The notes: generated from the sequence alone by a model not told the origin. Shown: positions 42,243 to 52,137, counted from the first letter of the stretch. The stretch is 64,000 nucleotides of DNA from Isosphaeraceae bacterium (GCA_025356435.1 JANXSY010000104.1:1-64000); one strand, 5' to 3'. Numbers and translations are program-made.

Positions 42243-44849
42243 ATGAACGACCACTGGCTGCCGTTCGAGCTGATTCGCCCTTCGTGGCTCCTCGGACTCA
42301 TCGTCCTTCCGATCCTCGTTTACTTCTCCTTCAAGAGCCTCGTCGACTTCTCCAAGTGGCAGATGCGGCTCTCGCTTCTGACGCGACTCTCGATCGCCAT
42401 CCTGCTCGTCCTCACGCTCGCCGGGTTGACACTGTTGACGACGACGCGGAGCCAGTATGTCGTCTTCGCGATCGACGACAGCCTGAGCGTGGGGGAGGAA
42501 TCACGCAAGGCGGCCGAGGCATTTGTCCGCGATGCAACCCGCACGCTCGGTGCCGACAAAGCGGCCTTTATCCGTTTCGCGACCGAGCCGGGGGTTATCC
42601 AGGAAGAGTCGTCTGCCGCGCCGAAGCCGGCTGGGACGCCCGCCGCGTCGGCGAACGAAGATGGGGCGAAAGGGACGAATATCGGGGCCGCGATCGAAGT
42701 GGCGGCGGCGGCGATCCCGCCATTCTTCGTACCCAAGATCATCGTTCTCTCCGACGGCAACCAGACGAGCGGAGACGCGGTGAAATCAGCGCTCAATACC
42801 GGGATCCCCGTCTCGACCGTGGTACTCAAGACCCGGGACGACCCGGAAGTCCAACTGTCCGCCGTCAGAGTCCCGGCTCAGGTCCAGCAGGGAGAGTCGT
42901 TCAACGTCGAGGGCGTCGTCGATTCGAATCACGACGACGACGTTGATATCGAGGTCTACAAGGGGCCGCTCAAGGTTGTCTCCGAGCACAAGAAGGTTAA
43001 GAAGGGGAAGAATCGGTATATCTTCCGCCAGACCATCGAGAACGACCGCCTGGCGACTTACACGGCCCGAGTGTGGAACGGCAAAGACACGCTGCTCGAC
43101 AATAACAGCGACTTCGGCCTCGTGTTTACCTCGGGCAAGCCACGCGTCTTGATCATCGAGAGTGCGCCGAAAGATGTGGGCGACCTCGTCGCGGCGCTCG
43201 AGGAGCACGAGATCCAGGTCGACGTCCGGCCGCCTCAGGGGATGCCCGACTCACTCTCTGACCTCCAGAACTATGAGTTGCTCATCCTCTCGAACGTCCC
43301 CGCGACGAAGCTGACGCTCCGACAGACGGACCTGGCGCGAACCTACGTCCGTGACCTGGGCGGCGGCCTCATCATGCTTGGCGGCGACCAGTCTTTCGGC
43401 CTCGGCGGTTACTACAAGACAGCCCTCGAAGAGATCGTTCCCGTTCGGTCCGACTTCGAAAAGAAGAAGGAAAAACCGAGCCTCGCGCTCATCCTCGTCA
43501 TCGACAAGTCGGGGTCGATGGGCGGCGACAAGATCGAACTGGCCAAGGAGGCCGCGAAGTCGGCGATCGAACTCCTCGGCGCGAACGACAAGGTCGGCGT
43601 GATCGCTTTTGAGGGCGACGTCTTCTGGGTCAGCGAGGTCCACCCCTGCTCCGACAAGCCCTTCGTGCTCGAACGCGTCAGCACCATCGAGGCGGGCGGC
43701 GGGACAGACATGTATCCGGCGATGGTCGAGGCGTATGAAGCCCTCCAGCAGACGACGGCGAAGCTCAAACATGTGATTCTTCTCACTGACGGCCAGTCGG
43801 CCCCCGGAGACTTCGAGGGGATCACCCAGTCGATGCTCGCGGCGAAGATCACCGTGAGCACGGTCGGGGTTGGCGAAGGGGCCGACGGCCAGCTCCTCGA
43901 AGAGATCGCGCGGATCGGCAACGGTCGTTATTACTTCACCGACGACCCGGGCTCGATCCCCCAAATCTTCGCCAAAGAGACGGTGTCGGCGAGCAAGTCG
44001 GCGATCAACGAGCAGCCGATCACGCAGTAGGTTATCCGATCGACGCAGACGCTCGGCGACCTCGACGTCGAGAACTCTCCTCTCCTGCTCGGCTACGTGG
44101 TGACGCGGGCGAAGCCGACGAGCGAGCTGATCCTCGCGAGTGAAGCGGGAGACCCCCTGCTCGCCTGGTGGCGGTATGGGCTCGGCATGAGCGTGGCCTT
44201 CACCTCCGACGCGAAGAGTCGATGGGCGGCCGACTGGATCTCCTGGCCAAACTACGGAAAATTCTGGGCGCAGATCGTCCGACATGCGATGCGAAAAGGC
44301 GAGGCGAAAGGGATCGTCGTCCATGTTGACCAGAAGGACAGGAAGGCGTTGCTAACGCTGGACGCTATCGACGCCTCGGGCAAATTTCTCAATCTGGCGA
44401 CGACCGATGTGACGGTCATCAACGACCAGTTCGGCAAGCAGACCCTGGCGATGGGTCAGACTGCCCCAGGCCGCTATCAAGTTGAGATTCCGACCCCACG
44501 TGCCGGTTCTTACCAGCTTGAGATCGCCCAGAAACTCAACGGCCGCCCGATCCATCAGCAGTCGCGCGGTCTCGCCGTCGGATATACCGAAGAACTCCGC
44601 CTGAGGGCCACCAACGAAGACCTGCTCCGGTCGGTCGCCCGTGTCAGTGGCGGCACGTTCGGCATCTCGGCGGGTGACGTCTACAAGGCCGACGGACGGA
44701 CCGCTCGGCAGGCGACGCCTCTCTGGCCGTTCTTGCTGGTCGCTGCGATCTTGCTCTTCGTCTTCGATGTGGCCCTGCGCCGGATCGATTTCAGCGTGGT
44801 TTTCGGGGGCAAGCGAATTTCGCTAGTCCCTGTAACGAATTCGTCGTAA
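42243..44849 (+). pseudogene. Double-vWA membrane protein interrupted by an in-frame amber codon
   Basis: This gene would encode 868 residues, but TAG at 44028-44030 ends it after 595. Downstream, the same frame stays open for 272 codons and still encodes family-like sequence (LLLGYVVTRAKPTSELILAS, then DPLLAWWRYGLGMSVAFTSD) ending with a membrane helix. The upstream part has two N-terminal membrane helices, a first vWA-like domain (AIDDSLSVGEE), a glutamine-amidotransferase-like region, and a second vWA domain with an intact MIDAS D421-K-S-G-S. Planctomycete relatives link vWA, class-I-amidotransferase-like and membrane parts in one chain. The first 595 residues could still be produced as a truncated protein. 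Confidence 0.8.
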
Positions 44850-44934
44850 AATCGTCGGGCGTCCGTCGGCAACGACCGAACGGCCGTCTGATCCACTCCG
44901 AAAGCCAGCCTTTTTCCCGATCGAGGGCCGGGCC

Positions 44935-46414
44935 ATGCCGGAACGAATCTACCGAGAGTTGCGTTCCGTGATGCGTCGTCATCGTACGATGCTCATGCTG
45001 CGATCGAGGCTTGTGGGTTGCTTCGCGGCATCGCTCGCCGTCGTCTATCTCGGGATCATCCGGCTGATCGGCCGCGAGGTCTCCTCCCTTGCAGTGGTCG
45101 GACTATTGGTCGGCGGCCCGCTCCTCGGCTTGATTGTTGGCGCACTCGGCGGGTGGGGCTCGAAGGCCGCCGCGAGGGCTGTCGACACCCACTACAAGCT
45201 CAAAGCCCGGACCTTCACCGCGTTGGCATTTCTCGACAAAAACGCCAATCATCCGCTTCATGAGCTTCAAGTCCGCGACGCCGAAGCCCATCTGGTGAAG
45301 ATCGCCGCGAAGGACGTTGTCCCGTTCCGCAGCCCCCGCCTTTTACCCTACGCTATGGGTCTGCTCGCGATCTCGATCACGCTCCTCGCCCTGCCTCCGA
45401 TCGGTGGTAAGCGGGCGCAGGCGGCCCCGAGAGACGTCCTGCCGGGCATTCTGAGTATCGCCGAACGCAAGTCCGACGACCTTAAAGAGCTGGCCAAATT
45501 CGCACGCGAGACTGACGACAAAGATCTCGAAGACCTCGTCAAGCAGCTTGAGGTTAAGGTTGAAGAGATGAAGCAGCCGGGCGTCGACGTGAAAGAGGCG
45601 CTGGCGAAGCTCTCCGAGATGCAGGCCGCGATCGCTCAGAAGCAGGCCCAATACAACGTCGGGGTCGTTGACGCCCAGCTTCAGTCGCTCGGGTCAGCGA
45701 TGATGGCCGCGAACTCGACCGAGGCTGCTGGCCAGGCGCTCCAGGAAGGCAAGTTCGACCAGGCCGCGAAGGAGCTGGAGAAGCTCGAAGATCCCCCGGT
45801 CGACAAGAAGCAAACCAAGTCGCTTGAAGAGAAGCTCCAGCAACTCGCCAAAGCAATGGGCGACGTGGGCCTCGGGCAACTCGGTGGCGCGACCGCCGAG
45901 ATGGCCGACGGGGTGAAGTCGGCGAATAAGGCCAAATTCAAGAAGGCCACGAAGACGCTCGCCTCGCTCTCAAAGTCGCACGGCAAGCGGAAGAAGATCA
46001 AGCAGATCCTCGACGCCGAGTTTGAGTCGTTGAGCGAGTGCAAAGGCCAGTGCGAATCCGAGGTTGCCAGCCGGGGGAAGCGGCCCGAGAAATCGACGAC
46101 GGCCAGCAATAACTGGGGCCTCTCGACGAGTGGGAACGTCATTGGAGACAAGACAAACCTCCAGTCAGAGCGAGACGTCAAGGAGATCACCGGTATCGAG
46201 GACGACGGCTCGTCCGAGATGGAGACGACGCACTCTCCCGAAGGCCGCCAGACGGCAGCCCTGGCCTTACCGAGAGAGCTATCAGAAGTACAAGAAGATG
46301 TCGGAATCGGTGCTCGACTCCGAGGCGATCCGGCGGTACTTCGAGTTGATCCGTCCCGAAGGCGGCCCTTCGAAGGCCACCGAAAACACCAATTCGACGC
46401 TTTCACAGCCGTAA
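44935..46414 (+). pseudogene. Coiled-coil membrane protein of the MoxR/vWA locus, frameshifted near its end
   Basis: The N-terminal region has two pairs of membrane helices (about 25-80 and 135-155), followed by a long charged, helical region (about 170-370) likely to form coiled coils. From 44935 the frame is intact to about 46267. There an extra T in GGCCTTACC shifts it; the next frame then encodes a family-like ending (YRESYQKYKKMSESVLDSE, later IRRYFELIRPEGGPSKATEN) with TAA at 46412-46414. If the shift is ignored, the first frame ends at 46449, inside the terminator hairpin, which supports the frameshift reading. Damage removes only about 50 C-terminal residues, so partial function is possible. 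Confidence 0.75.
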
Positions 46415-46435
46415 ACCCGATCATGGGTTCTCTCT

Positions 46436-46480
46436 CGGCCCGGGCGTGAAGGCACGCCCGGGCCGTTCCATTTCCCTTTC
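46436..46480 (+). terminator. Strong terminator closing the MoxR/vWA locus
   Basis: CGGCCCGGGCGTG (46436-46448) pairs perfectly over 13 bp with CACGCCCGGGCCG (46453-46465) around a 4-nt loop AAGG. A pyrimidine-rich TTCCATTTCCCTTTC follows. Confidence 0.78.
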
Positions 46481-46498
46481 CTTCAGTTAGGCGTCGGG

Positions 46499-47470
46499 AT
46501 GAATCAGCGCACGTTCGGTCGCACCGGTTGGCAGGTGAGCGAGATCGGGTATGGGATGTGGGGCATGGCGGGCTGGACCGGCTCCGACGACTCCGAGTCG
46601 CTCGACGCCCTCCAGCGCGCGGTTGACCTCGGTTGCACCTTCTTCGACACCGCCTGGGGTTACGGGGCAGGCCACAGCGAGTCACTGCTCGGACGCCTCG
46701 TCCGGTCGAACGCAGACAAGTCGCTTTACGTCGCGACGAAGATCCCGCCGAAGAACTTCAAGTGGCCCTCGCGTCGCGGATTCACCCTCGACGAGTGTTT
46801 CCCGCCCGAGCATATCCGCGAATATGCTGAGAAGTCGCTCGCGAACCTTGGCCTCCCCAGCATCGACCTGCTCCAATTTCACGTCTGGGAAGACGCATGG
46901 GCGCACGACGACCGCTGGCAGCGCGCGATGGACGACCTCAAGCGAGAAGGACTGATCCGGGCCGTGGGGATCAGCGTCAATCGTTGGGAGCCTGAGAATG
47001 TCATCGAATCGATCAAAACCGGATGTGTCGATGCCGTTCAGGTGATCTACAATATCTTCGACCAGGCCCCGCAGGACGAGCTTCTGCCGCTTTGCCGCGA
47101 ACGAGATGTGGCCGTGATCGCGCGTGTCCCGTTCGACGAAGGAACCCTCACGGGGCATCTCTCGCTTGACTCGCAATGGCCCGAGGGTGATTGGCGGAAC
47201 ACCTACTTCGTCCCCGAGAACCTCAAGGCGAGCGTTGAGCGCGCGGAGGGGCTTCGCCCTCTCGTCCCGTCCGAGATGACGATGCCGGAGCTAGCCCTTC
47301 GGTGGATCTTGGAGAACGACAGCATCGCCACGATCATCCCGGGCATGCGGAAGATCCGCAACGTAAACGCGAACCTGGGGGTCAGCGACGGCCATCGCCT
47401 CCCCCCCGCCCTGGTCGCTCAGCTCAAGGAACATCGATGGGACCGGCGTCCCACCGATTGGTCGCAATGA
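46499..47470 (+). CDS. Aldo/keto reductase
   Basis: This 323-residue NADPH-dependent TIM-barrel oxidoreductase has the catalytic tetrad: D and Y in FFDTAWGYGAGHSE (near 50-55), K in VATKIPP (near 80) and H in LLQFHVWE (near 124). The C-terminal RWILENDSIATIIPGMRKIRNVNANL is the family cofactor-binding end. It follows the terminator of the MoxR locus and has its own upstream region. Substrate unknown; related planctomycete proteins act on sugars or quinones. Confidence 0.93.
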   Translation: MNQRTFGRTGWQVSEIGYGMWGMAGWTGSDDSESLDALQRAVDLGCTFFDTAWGYGAGHSESLLGRLVRSNADKSLYVATKIPPKNFKWPSRRGFTLDECFPPEHIREYAEKSLANLGLPSIDLLQFHVWEDAWAHDDRWQRAMDDLKREGLIRAVGISVNRWEPENVIESIKTGCVDAVQVIYNIFDQAPQDELLPLCRERDVAVIARVPFDEGTLTGHLSLDSQWPEGDWRNTYFVPENLKASVERAEGLRPLVPSEMTMPELALRWILENDSIATIIPGMRKIRNVNANLGVSDGHRLPPALVAQLKEHRWDRRPTDWSQ

Positions 47471-47480
47471 TCCGTGCCGA

Positions 47481-47915
47481 TCACGAATGACCGTAGAGAT
47501 AGCTCATCAAGTGAGTATTCTCCGCGTGCAATCGTTCGTACATAACCTTGATGACGTCACCAACCGAGACGATCCCGACAAGTCTCCCGTCGTCGAGGAC
47601 GGGGACTTTGGCGATACGCCTGCTGCTCATCTGCCCCATGACTTCGTCGACGTCGCAATTCGGGGTGCACGTCACGGGGTCGGGGGTCATGACGTCTTCG
47701 ACCCGCTGGCGGGCGTAGGCTTCTCCCCGGTTGTGCAGGTGACGCAGGACGTCACGTTCGCTCACGACGCCAAGGAGTAAGCCTTCGGAATTGACGACGG
47801 GTAGCGAGCCGATGTTGTTCTGCACGAGGCGAGCGATCGCCTCGGCGACCGTGGCGTGCGGCTCGATCGTGACGACGTGTCCACCCTTGTTCTTCAGGAC
47901 CTCGCGGACTTGCAT
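47481..47915 (-). CDS. CBS-domain pair protein
   Basis: This 144-residue protein consists of two CBS motifs (about 8-62 and 72-128) with the usual VxExxxLLxxxxIGSLPVV-like pattern (NNIGSLPVVNSEGLLLGVVSERD and KVPVLDDGRLVGIVSVGD). CBS pairs bind adenine nucleotides and act as energy sensors. The start has GGGAG about 8 nt upstream. It is convergent with the aldo/keto reductase and lies downstream of the pterin dehydratase on the same strand. Confidence 0.9.
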   Translation of the reverse strand: MQVREVLKNKGGHVVTIEPHATVAEAIARLVQNNIGSLPVVNSEGLLLGVVSERDVLRHLHNRGEAYARQRVEDVMTPDPVTCTPNCDVDEVMGQMSSRRIAKVPVLDDGRLVGIVSVGDVIKVMYERLHAENTHLMSYLYGHS

Positions 47916-48091
47916 AATCCGTCTCCCGCATCGACGCGACGGCGGCGGTCCGAAGAATCTCGACCGCGACCGCGATCAGTGATTAGAAAGAGGAGATGAG
48001 ACCGACTCCTGAATCCTGATCGCGCCCGGCAGAGAAAGCAAATAGATTCTCGCGGGCGGCGCGATATCGTGGGGAAGCGATCCGACGCCGG

Positions 48092-48457
48092 TTAGGAATG
48101 GCGAACCTTGAGCGGGACCTGGTCGATCTTGGCGGCGAGGATGAAGTCGTTCTCGGAGAGGCCACCGATCGCGTGCGTCCACACCTCGATCGCCACGTTG
48201 CGATAGCCGATCAGATGGAGGTCGGGATGATGGCCCTCGGCCTCGGCGATCTTGGCGATGAGGTTGAAGAAGTCGATGGCCGCCATGAAGTTCTTCGCGA
48301 CCCATTCGCGACGAATTCTCTGGCCATTCTCCACGACGTACCAGTCGGGCATGCCCTTGAGGAATTCCTCGACTTCGGCCGGAGAGAGCGGCGGGACGCC
48401 CCCCTCGCATGGGACGCACGTCTTGCGGACCAGTTCGTCAGGTGTCGTAGCGCTCAT
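48092..48457 (-). CDS. Pterin-4a-carbinolamine dehydratase
   Basis: This 121-residue protein matches 4a-hydroxytetrahydrobiopterin dehydratase (PCD/DCoH, PhhB). Landmarks are the N-terminal CEGGVPPLSPAEVEEFL, the active-site EGHHPDLHLIGYRNVAIEVW (paired His plus Asp) and the TH of WTHAIGGLSENDF. It dehydrates 4a-carbinolamines formed by aromatic amino acid hydroxylases; none is visible in the window. In bacteria lacking hydroxylases it is linked to molybdopterin or folate metabolism. The ATG at 48457 is chosen over an upstream in-frame start. Confidence 0.92.
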   Translation of the reverse strand: MSATTPDELVRKTCVPCEGGVPPLSPAEVEEFLKGMPDWYVVENGQRIRREWVAKNFMAAIDFFNLIAKIAEAEGHHPDLHLIGYRNVAIEVWTHAIGGLSENDFILAAKIDQVPLKVRHS

Positions 48458-48620
48458 GATGTCAGACTCGTGGGTTAACGATCTCTCGCGATCGTCATTA
48501 TGAAGTGGCACACCGATTCCGGTCGACTAACAATCCCTTTGTATCCGCCCAAAGAAACGCGAGGCGGATGCGAATTCCTTTCATCGATGTTCGTCCACCT
48601 CCTCTCAAAGGGGTCCCCCC

Positions 48621-49757
48621 ATGATTATGACTGGGCTCTCGGGCAATGAACTCTACTGCCTTGCGCAGAAGGGGTGGCTTCCCGGCAACATCGTCGTGGG
48701 CAACAGCGTGCATTCGCTCGGCATCGTCCGCTCGTTCACAAGCGGCCTGAAGACGCTGACGGGTGGCGAGATCACGAGCGTCACCGAACTGATCAATGAT
48801 GGGCGACACGCCGCGATCAAACGGCTTGAAGACGAGGCTCTGAGCGAAGGTGCGCAAGGACTGACCGGCGTCGTCTCGGAATTGAAGTCGATCTCGGGAA
48901 TGATGGAATTTCTGGCGATCGGCTCAGCCATTCGGACCGACACGCCGAGTGGAGACTTCTTCACGACCGCCTGTTCGGGCCAGGAACTCTATTGCCAGCT
49001 CGACGCTGGCTATCACCCGCGTCGCTTCGTGATCGGCAACGTGGCCTACGCCCTGGGCGTCGGGAGGGGGCTAACCGGCTCGTTGCGGATGATCTCAAGG
49101 CGGGGCGAGGTCAAGGAGTATTCCAACCTCTATAACCACACGCGGCACCTCGCCCTCGAACGCCTCGAAGCCGAGGCCATCGGACGGGGTTGCAACGCGG
49201 TCGTCGACATCAACACCCGCATCCTCCCGTTCGGCACGGGTGTGCGCGAGATGCTGATGGTCGGCACCGGGTCGTTCAATCCCGCGCTCGGGACTCTCAA
49301 GAAGCCCGTCACTTCGGAACTAACCGGCGAAGAACTATGGAACCTGACTCGCCTCGGTTATGCCCCGCTCCGTCTGGTGTTCGGTACGTCGGTCTACTCG
49401 ATCGGCTTCGCGGGCGGCGTCTCGGCTTTCTTCCAGTCATTCGGGCGTGGGGAGGTCGACGAGGTGACGCGGCTGATCTACGACGCGCGGGAGAACTGTC
49501 TGGGCCATATCCGCGACGAGGCCAACCAGATCAAGGCCGATGGCGTGATAGGCATCAAGGTCTTCGTTTACGAGATCGGCAGCGGGCTCGTCGAGATCAT
49601 GGCAATTGGCACCGCGATCCAGAAGAATTCGAAGGTGTCGACCGAGAGCGAGCAGATCCTCCCGCAGTCGATCATCCGCGATCGCGACACCTTCTTCGAC
49701 GAGACCGCTCCAGGACAAGGCACGTCGTTCCAGTCGCGACAGCTCGCGCGGGGGTGA
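48621..49757 (+). CDS. Triple YbjQ/DUF74-domain protein
   Basis: This 378-residue protein has three tandem YbjQ-type (DUF74, putative heavy-metal-binding) modules of about 105-110 residues, near 5-110, 118-225 and 232-345. Each begins SGxELYCL/SGQELYCQL/TGEELWNL, then GNSVHSLG/GNVAYALG/GTSVYSIG, a helical RxxAxxRLexEA segment and a GxMEFLAIG/EMLMVGTG/EIMAIGTA end. In E. coli a single YbjQ domain forms a ring-like oligomer, so a fused trimer may pre-form part of that ring. The function of the family is not established. There is a short charged C-terminal tail of about 35 residues. Confidence 0.85.
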   Translation: MIMTGLSGNELYCLAQKGWLPGNIVVGNSVHSLGIVRSFTSGLKTLTGGEITSVTELINDGRHAAIKRLEDEALSEGAQGLTGVVSELKSISGMMEFLAIGSAIRTDTPSGDFFTTACSGQELYCQLDAGYHPRRFVIGNVAYALGVGRGLTGSLRMISRRGEVKEYSNLYNHTRHLALERLEAEAIGRGCNAVVDINTRILPFGTGVREMLMVGTGSFNPALGTLKKPVTSELTGEELWNLTRLGYAPLRLVFGTSVYSIGFAGGVSAFFQSFGRGEVDEVTRLIYDARENCLGHIRDEANQIKADGVIGIKVFVYEIGSGLVEIMAIGTAIQKNSKVSTESEQILPQSIIRDRDTFFDETAPGQGTSFQSRQLARG

Positions 49758-49766
49758 CAGACTGTC

Positions 49767-50573
49767 TCATCGAAAGCTCTCGCCCGCATCGGGGAACTTC
49801 GACGTGCGAACGTCGGCCAGGTAGGCGGCAGTCGACTCCCGGATCGTCTCCGCCAGATTCGCATATCGGCGCACGAACTTGGGCTGGAAACCCTCGAAAA
49901 GCCCGAGCATGTCGGGGGTGACAAGCACCTGGCCATCGCAGTCAGGTCCGGCCCCGATCCCGATGGTTGGCACTTCAATCGCAGCGGTAATCTTGGCGGC
50001 GATGCCGGAGGGGACGCATTCGAGAACGATCGCAAAGACGCCAGCCTCGACCAGTGCGTGTGCGTCAGCGAGGAGTTGTTCCTCGTCGCGCTGGACCTTG
50101 TAGCCCCCGATCCGCCGGACCGACTGAGGCGTCAGGCCGATATGCCCCATCACCGGGATGCCCGCCTGGACGACCTTTCGGACGGTCGCGGCGACGGTCT
50201 GGCCCCCTTCGAGCTTGATCGCCCGGCAATCGGTCTGCTTGAGCATCCGACCGGCCGACCGAACGGCCTGAGCGGCCGACACCTGATAGCTGAGGAATGG
50301 CAAGTCGGCGACGACGAAGGCAGCTTTTGCGGCACGGGAGACCATCTCGGCGTGATAGAGCATCTGGCCGAGCGTGACGCGAAGCGTGGTCTCTCTACCC
50401 TGGACGACTGTCCCGAGTGAGTCGCCCACGAGCAGACAATCGACCCCGGCCGCGTCGAGCAGTCCGGCCGTTGTGTAGTCGTAAGCGGTGAGGACCGTGA
50501 TCTTCGTTCCCTCGCGCTTGTATCGTCCGAAGTCGGCGAGGGCGAAGGGGACGCGGGCGAGATTTGTTGTCAT
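49767..50573 (-). CDS. panB: 3-methyl-2-oxobutanoate hydroxymethyltransferase
   Basis: This 268-residue enzyme converts alpha-ketoisovalerate plus methylenetetrahydrofolate to ketopantoate, the first committed step of pantothenate synthesis. Landmarks are ITVLTAYDYTTAGLLD, the metal-binding VGDSLGTVVQG, GHIGLTPQSVRR, and the catalytic Glu in VLECVPSGIA followed by PTIGIGAGPDCDGQVLV. The length is normal. Its ATG is 1 nt from the stop of the upstream GT-C gene, so it is probably the last gene of a three-gene operon. Confidence 0.96.
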   Translation of the reverse strand: MTTNLARVPFALADFGRYKREGTKITVLTAYDYTTAGLLDAAGVDCLLVGDSLGTVVQGRETTLRVTLGQMLYHAEMVSRAAKAAFVVADLPFLSYQVSAAQAVRSAGRMLKQTDCRAIKLEGGQTVAATVRKVVQAGIPVMGHIGLTPQSVRRIGGYKVQRDEEQLLADAHALVEAGVFAIVLECVPSGIAAKITAAIEVPTIGIGAGPDCDGQVLVTPDMLGLFEGFQPKFVRRYANLAETIRESTAAYLADVRTSKFPDAGESFR

Positions 50574-50574
50574 A

Positions 50575-52137
50575 TCAAGGCTCGATCCTGGGCGATTGGT
50601 CTCTGAACTCGACGAGTAAGTAGCGTCCGGGCGAGTCGTCGAGGATGAGGGCGTCCGGGTCGCTGCGGACCCGGGCATGGAGACGTTGGCGTCCGAGGTC
50701 ACCGGGCCGGGGCGTGAGGTCAGCGAAGAATCGGGCCTTTGCTTGCCATCGATAGAAGTCGACCAAGGCCGCCGGATCGTCCTCGGCATAGGGGGGCGCT
50801 GGACGCCATTCGTTTGCCGCTCGCTTCGCCCCCAGGGTGTCGTATTCTAGGCGACAACCCCTCCGGTCGCCCAGATAGAGCACGGCCTCGGGGGCGATCA
50901 CGAGGTCATCTCGACCGGTTCGGCACCGGATCGAGTCGGCGAGGGCGACGGCGTCTCGCCACTCGTCAGGGGTCTTCCAGGTCGCACGAGTCTGGAGCCA
51001 TCCCATCGCCACAAGGCCAAGCAGGCAGAGGGTCGCCACCAAGGTGGAACGTTTCTTGATCCGTGCGACTCCCAGCCCCGCCCAGGCTGCCAGTGGGGGT
51101 GCCATCATCATCCAGTAATAGTCGTGATGGAGCTTGCCGAAGAGGAGGATCATGGTCGCCGAGGAGGCCGGGAGCCAGACCTTCCACAGGCGAGGGGCCG
51201 TCGCCCATCCCGCGAGGCCGAGCGCGGCGAGGCCGAATCCCAGGGGTGTGCAGGCCCGATAGAAGAGGTCTCTTGCGACCATTCCGTAACGACCCGGCTG
51301 GAGGAAGGCGGTGGGCGCGAGCCGGGCCGCCCATTGCGCAACGTTGTCGCTCGACGCGGCCGAGCCATCGGTTCCGGAGATGGCGCTCAGTCCCGCGTGG
51401 AGATACCAGCAGAGGGGGGCGAGGAGGGTCGTCAGGGCGATCAGCTTGAACGGGCGAGGCTTACCGTCGAGGACCGCGAGGAGGAGCGGGGCCAATGCGA
51501 AGGCCCAACTTGCTTTCTGGGCGAGTCCGAGAGCGAGGCAAGCCCAGCCGATTGTCATGCGTATGGGCCTGCCATCATCCCAGAACCGCAGGCCGGCGAC
51601 GACAAGGCCCATCGCGAAGGCGTCGGGTTGGAACGCCCGGCCATAGCGGATCGTGACGGGGAACGTCGCGAAGGCGATAACTGTCGCGACGGCTGTGGAG
51701 AGGTCTGAACGTCTCCGGACGAGGCCGAACAGGCCCCAGGCGGCGAGGGCCGTCGAGGCGGCGGAGACCACCCGGCCGGTCGCGTCGATCGGTAGTCTCG
51801 TGATCGAGGAAATCCAGGCGACGGACTGAGCATAGACCGGGGCCTCGACGACGAAGCGGTTGGGAAACGGCCCGGTGTCGAGCTGGGGCGAGAGGAAGCC
51901 CGAGCCTCGCGTGAGGTTGCGGACGACCATCGCCGTCGGAATTTGCCGTCCGACGTAGTTCTCAATGACTGGCTGGTCGATCCCCTGAGCCCGCCAGGCG
52001 AAGATGCCGAGGAGCAGCCCGAAGACGATCGCCGTTTCTTTGCTGAGGGCTTTGGGCAACGAACTGGACCCCGTCGGCGCGGCGGACGCTTGGCCTCGAC
52101 CAGGTCGATCGTAGCCCTTCGTCTGACGAAGGGTCAA
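50575..52137 (-). CDS. GT-C-type polytopic membrane protein (ArnT/PMT-like), TTG start
   Basis: This 520-residue protein has about ten hydrophobic helices. The arrangement near the N-terminus (IDQPVIENYVGRQIPTAMVV, then RFVVEAPVYAQSVAW) resembles the first periplasmic loop of lipid-linked-sugar GT-C transferases (ArnT/GT83 family), in which an acidic residue is catalytic. The soluble C-terminal part of about 130 residues faces the periplasm. The start is a TTG overlapping the stop of the acyltransferase gene (ATTGA), so coupled translation is likely; a later start is possible. It probably moves a sugar from a polyprenyl phosphate to an envelope acceptor. Confidence 0.8.
   Translation of the reverse strand: MTLRQTKGYDRPGRGQASAAPTGSSSLPKALSKETAIVFGLLLGIFAWRAQGIDQPVIENYVGRQIPTAMVVRNLTRGSGFLSPQLDTGPFPNRFVVEAPVYAQSVAWISSITRLPIDATGRVVSAASTALAAWGLFGLVRRRSDLSTAVATVIAFATFPVTIRYGRAFQPDAFAMGLVVAGLRFWDDGRPIRMTIGWACLALGLAQKASWAFALAPLLLAVLDGKPRPFKLIALTTLLAPLCWYLHAGLSAISGTDGSAASSDNVAQWAARLAPTAFLQPGRYGMVARDLFYRACTPLGFGLAALGLAGWATAPRLWKVWLPASSATMILLFGKLHHDYYWMMMAPPLAAWAGLGVARIKKRSTLVATLCLLGLVAMGWLQTRATWKTPDEWRDAVALADSIRCRTGRDDLVIAPEAVLYLGDRRGCRLEYDTLGAKRAANEWRPAPPYAEDDPAALVDFYRWQAKARFFADLTPRPGDLGRQRLHARVRSDPDALILDDSPGRYLLVEFRDQSPRIEP

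Noticed and set aside
44028-44030. TAG as pyrrolysine or other recoding
   Set aside because: Neighbouring genes carry unrelated lesions, so an ordinary nonsense mutation is simpler; no recoding element is visible next to the codon.
40548-46414. Sequencing error as the only explanation of the damaged locus
   Set aside because: Single-base indels could be errors, but a 7-bp tandem duplication, a kilobase-scale deletion and a nonsense codon in the same 6 kb, with intact genes around, fit true decay better. It remains testable by reads.
45681-46685. A 334-codon minus-strand frame
   Set aside because: It crosses the terminator and the start of the aldo/keto reductase, is Ser/Arg/Pro-rich, and has no domain.
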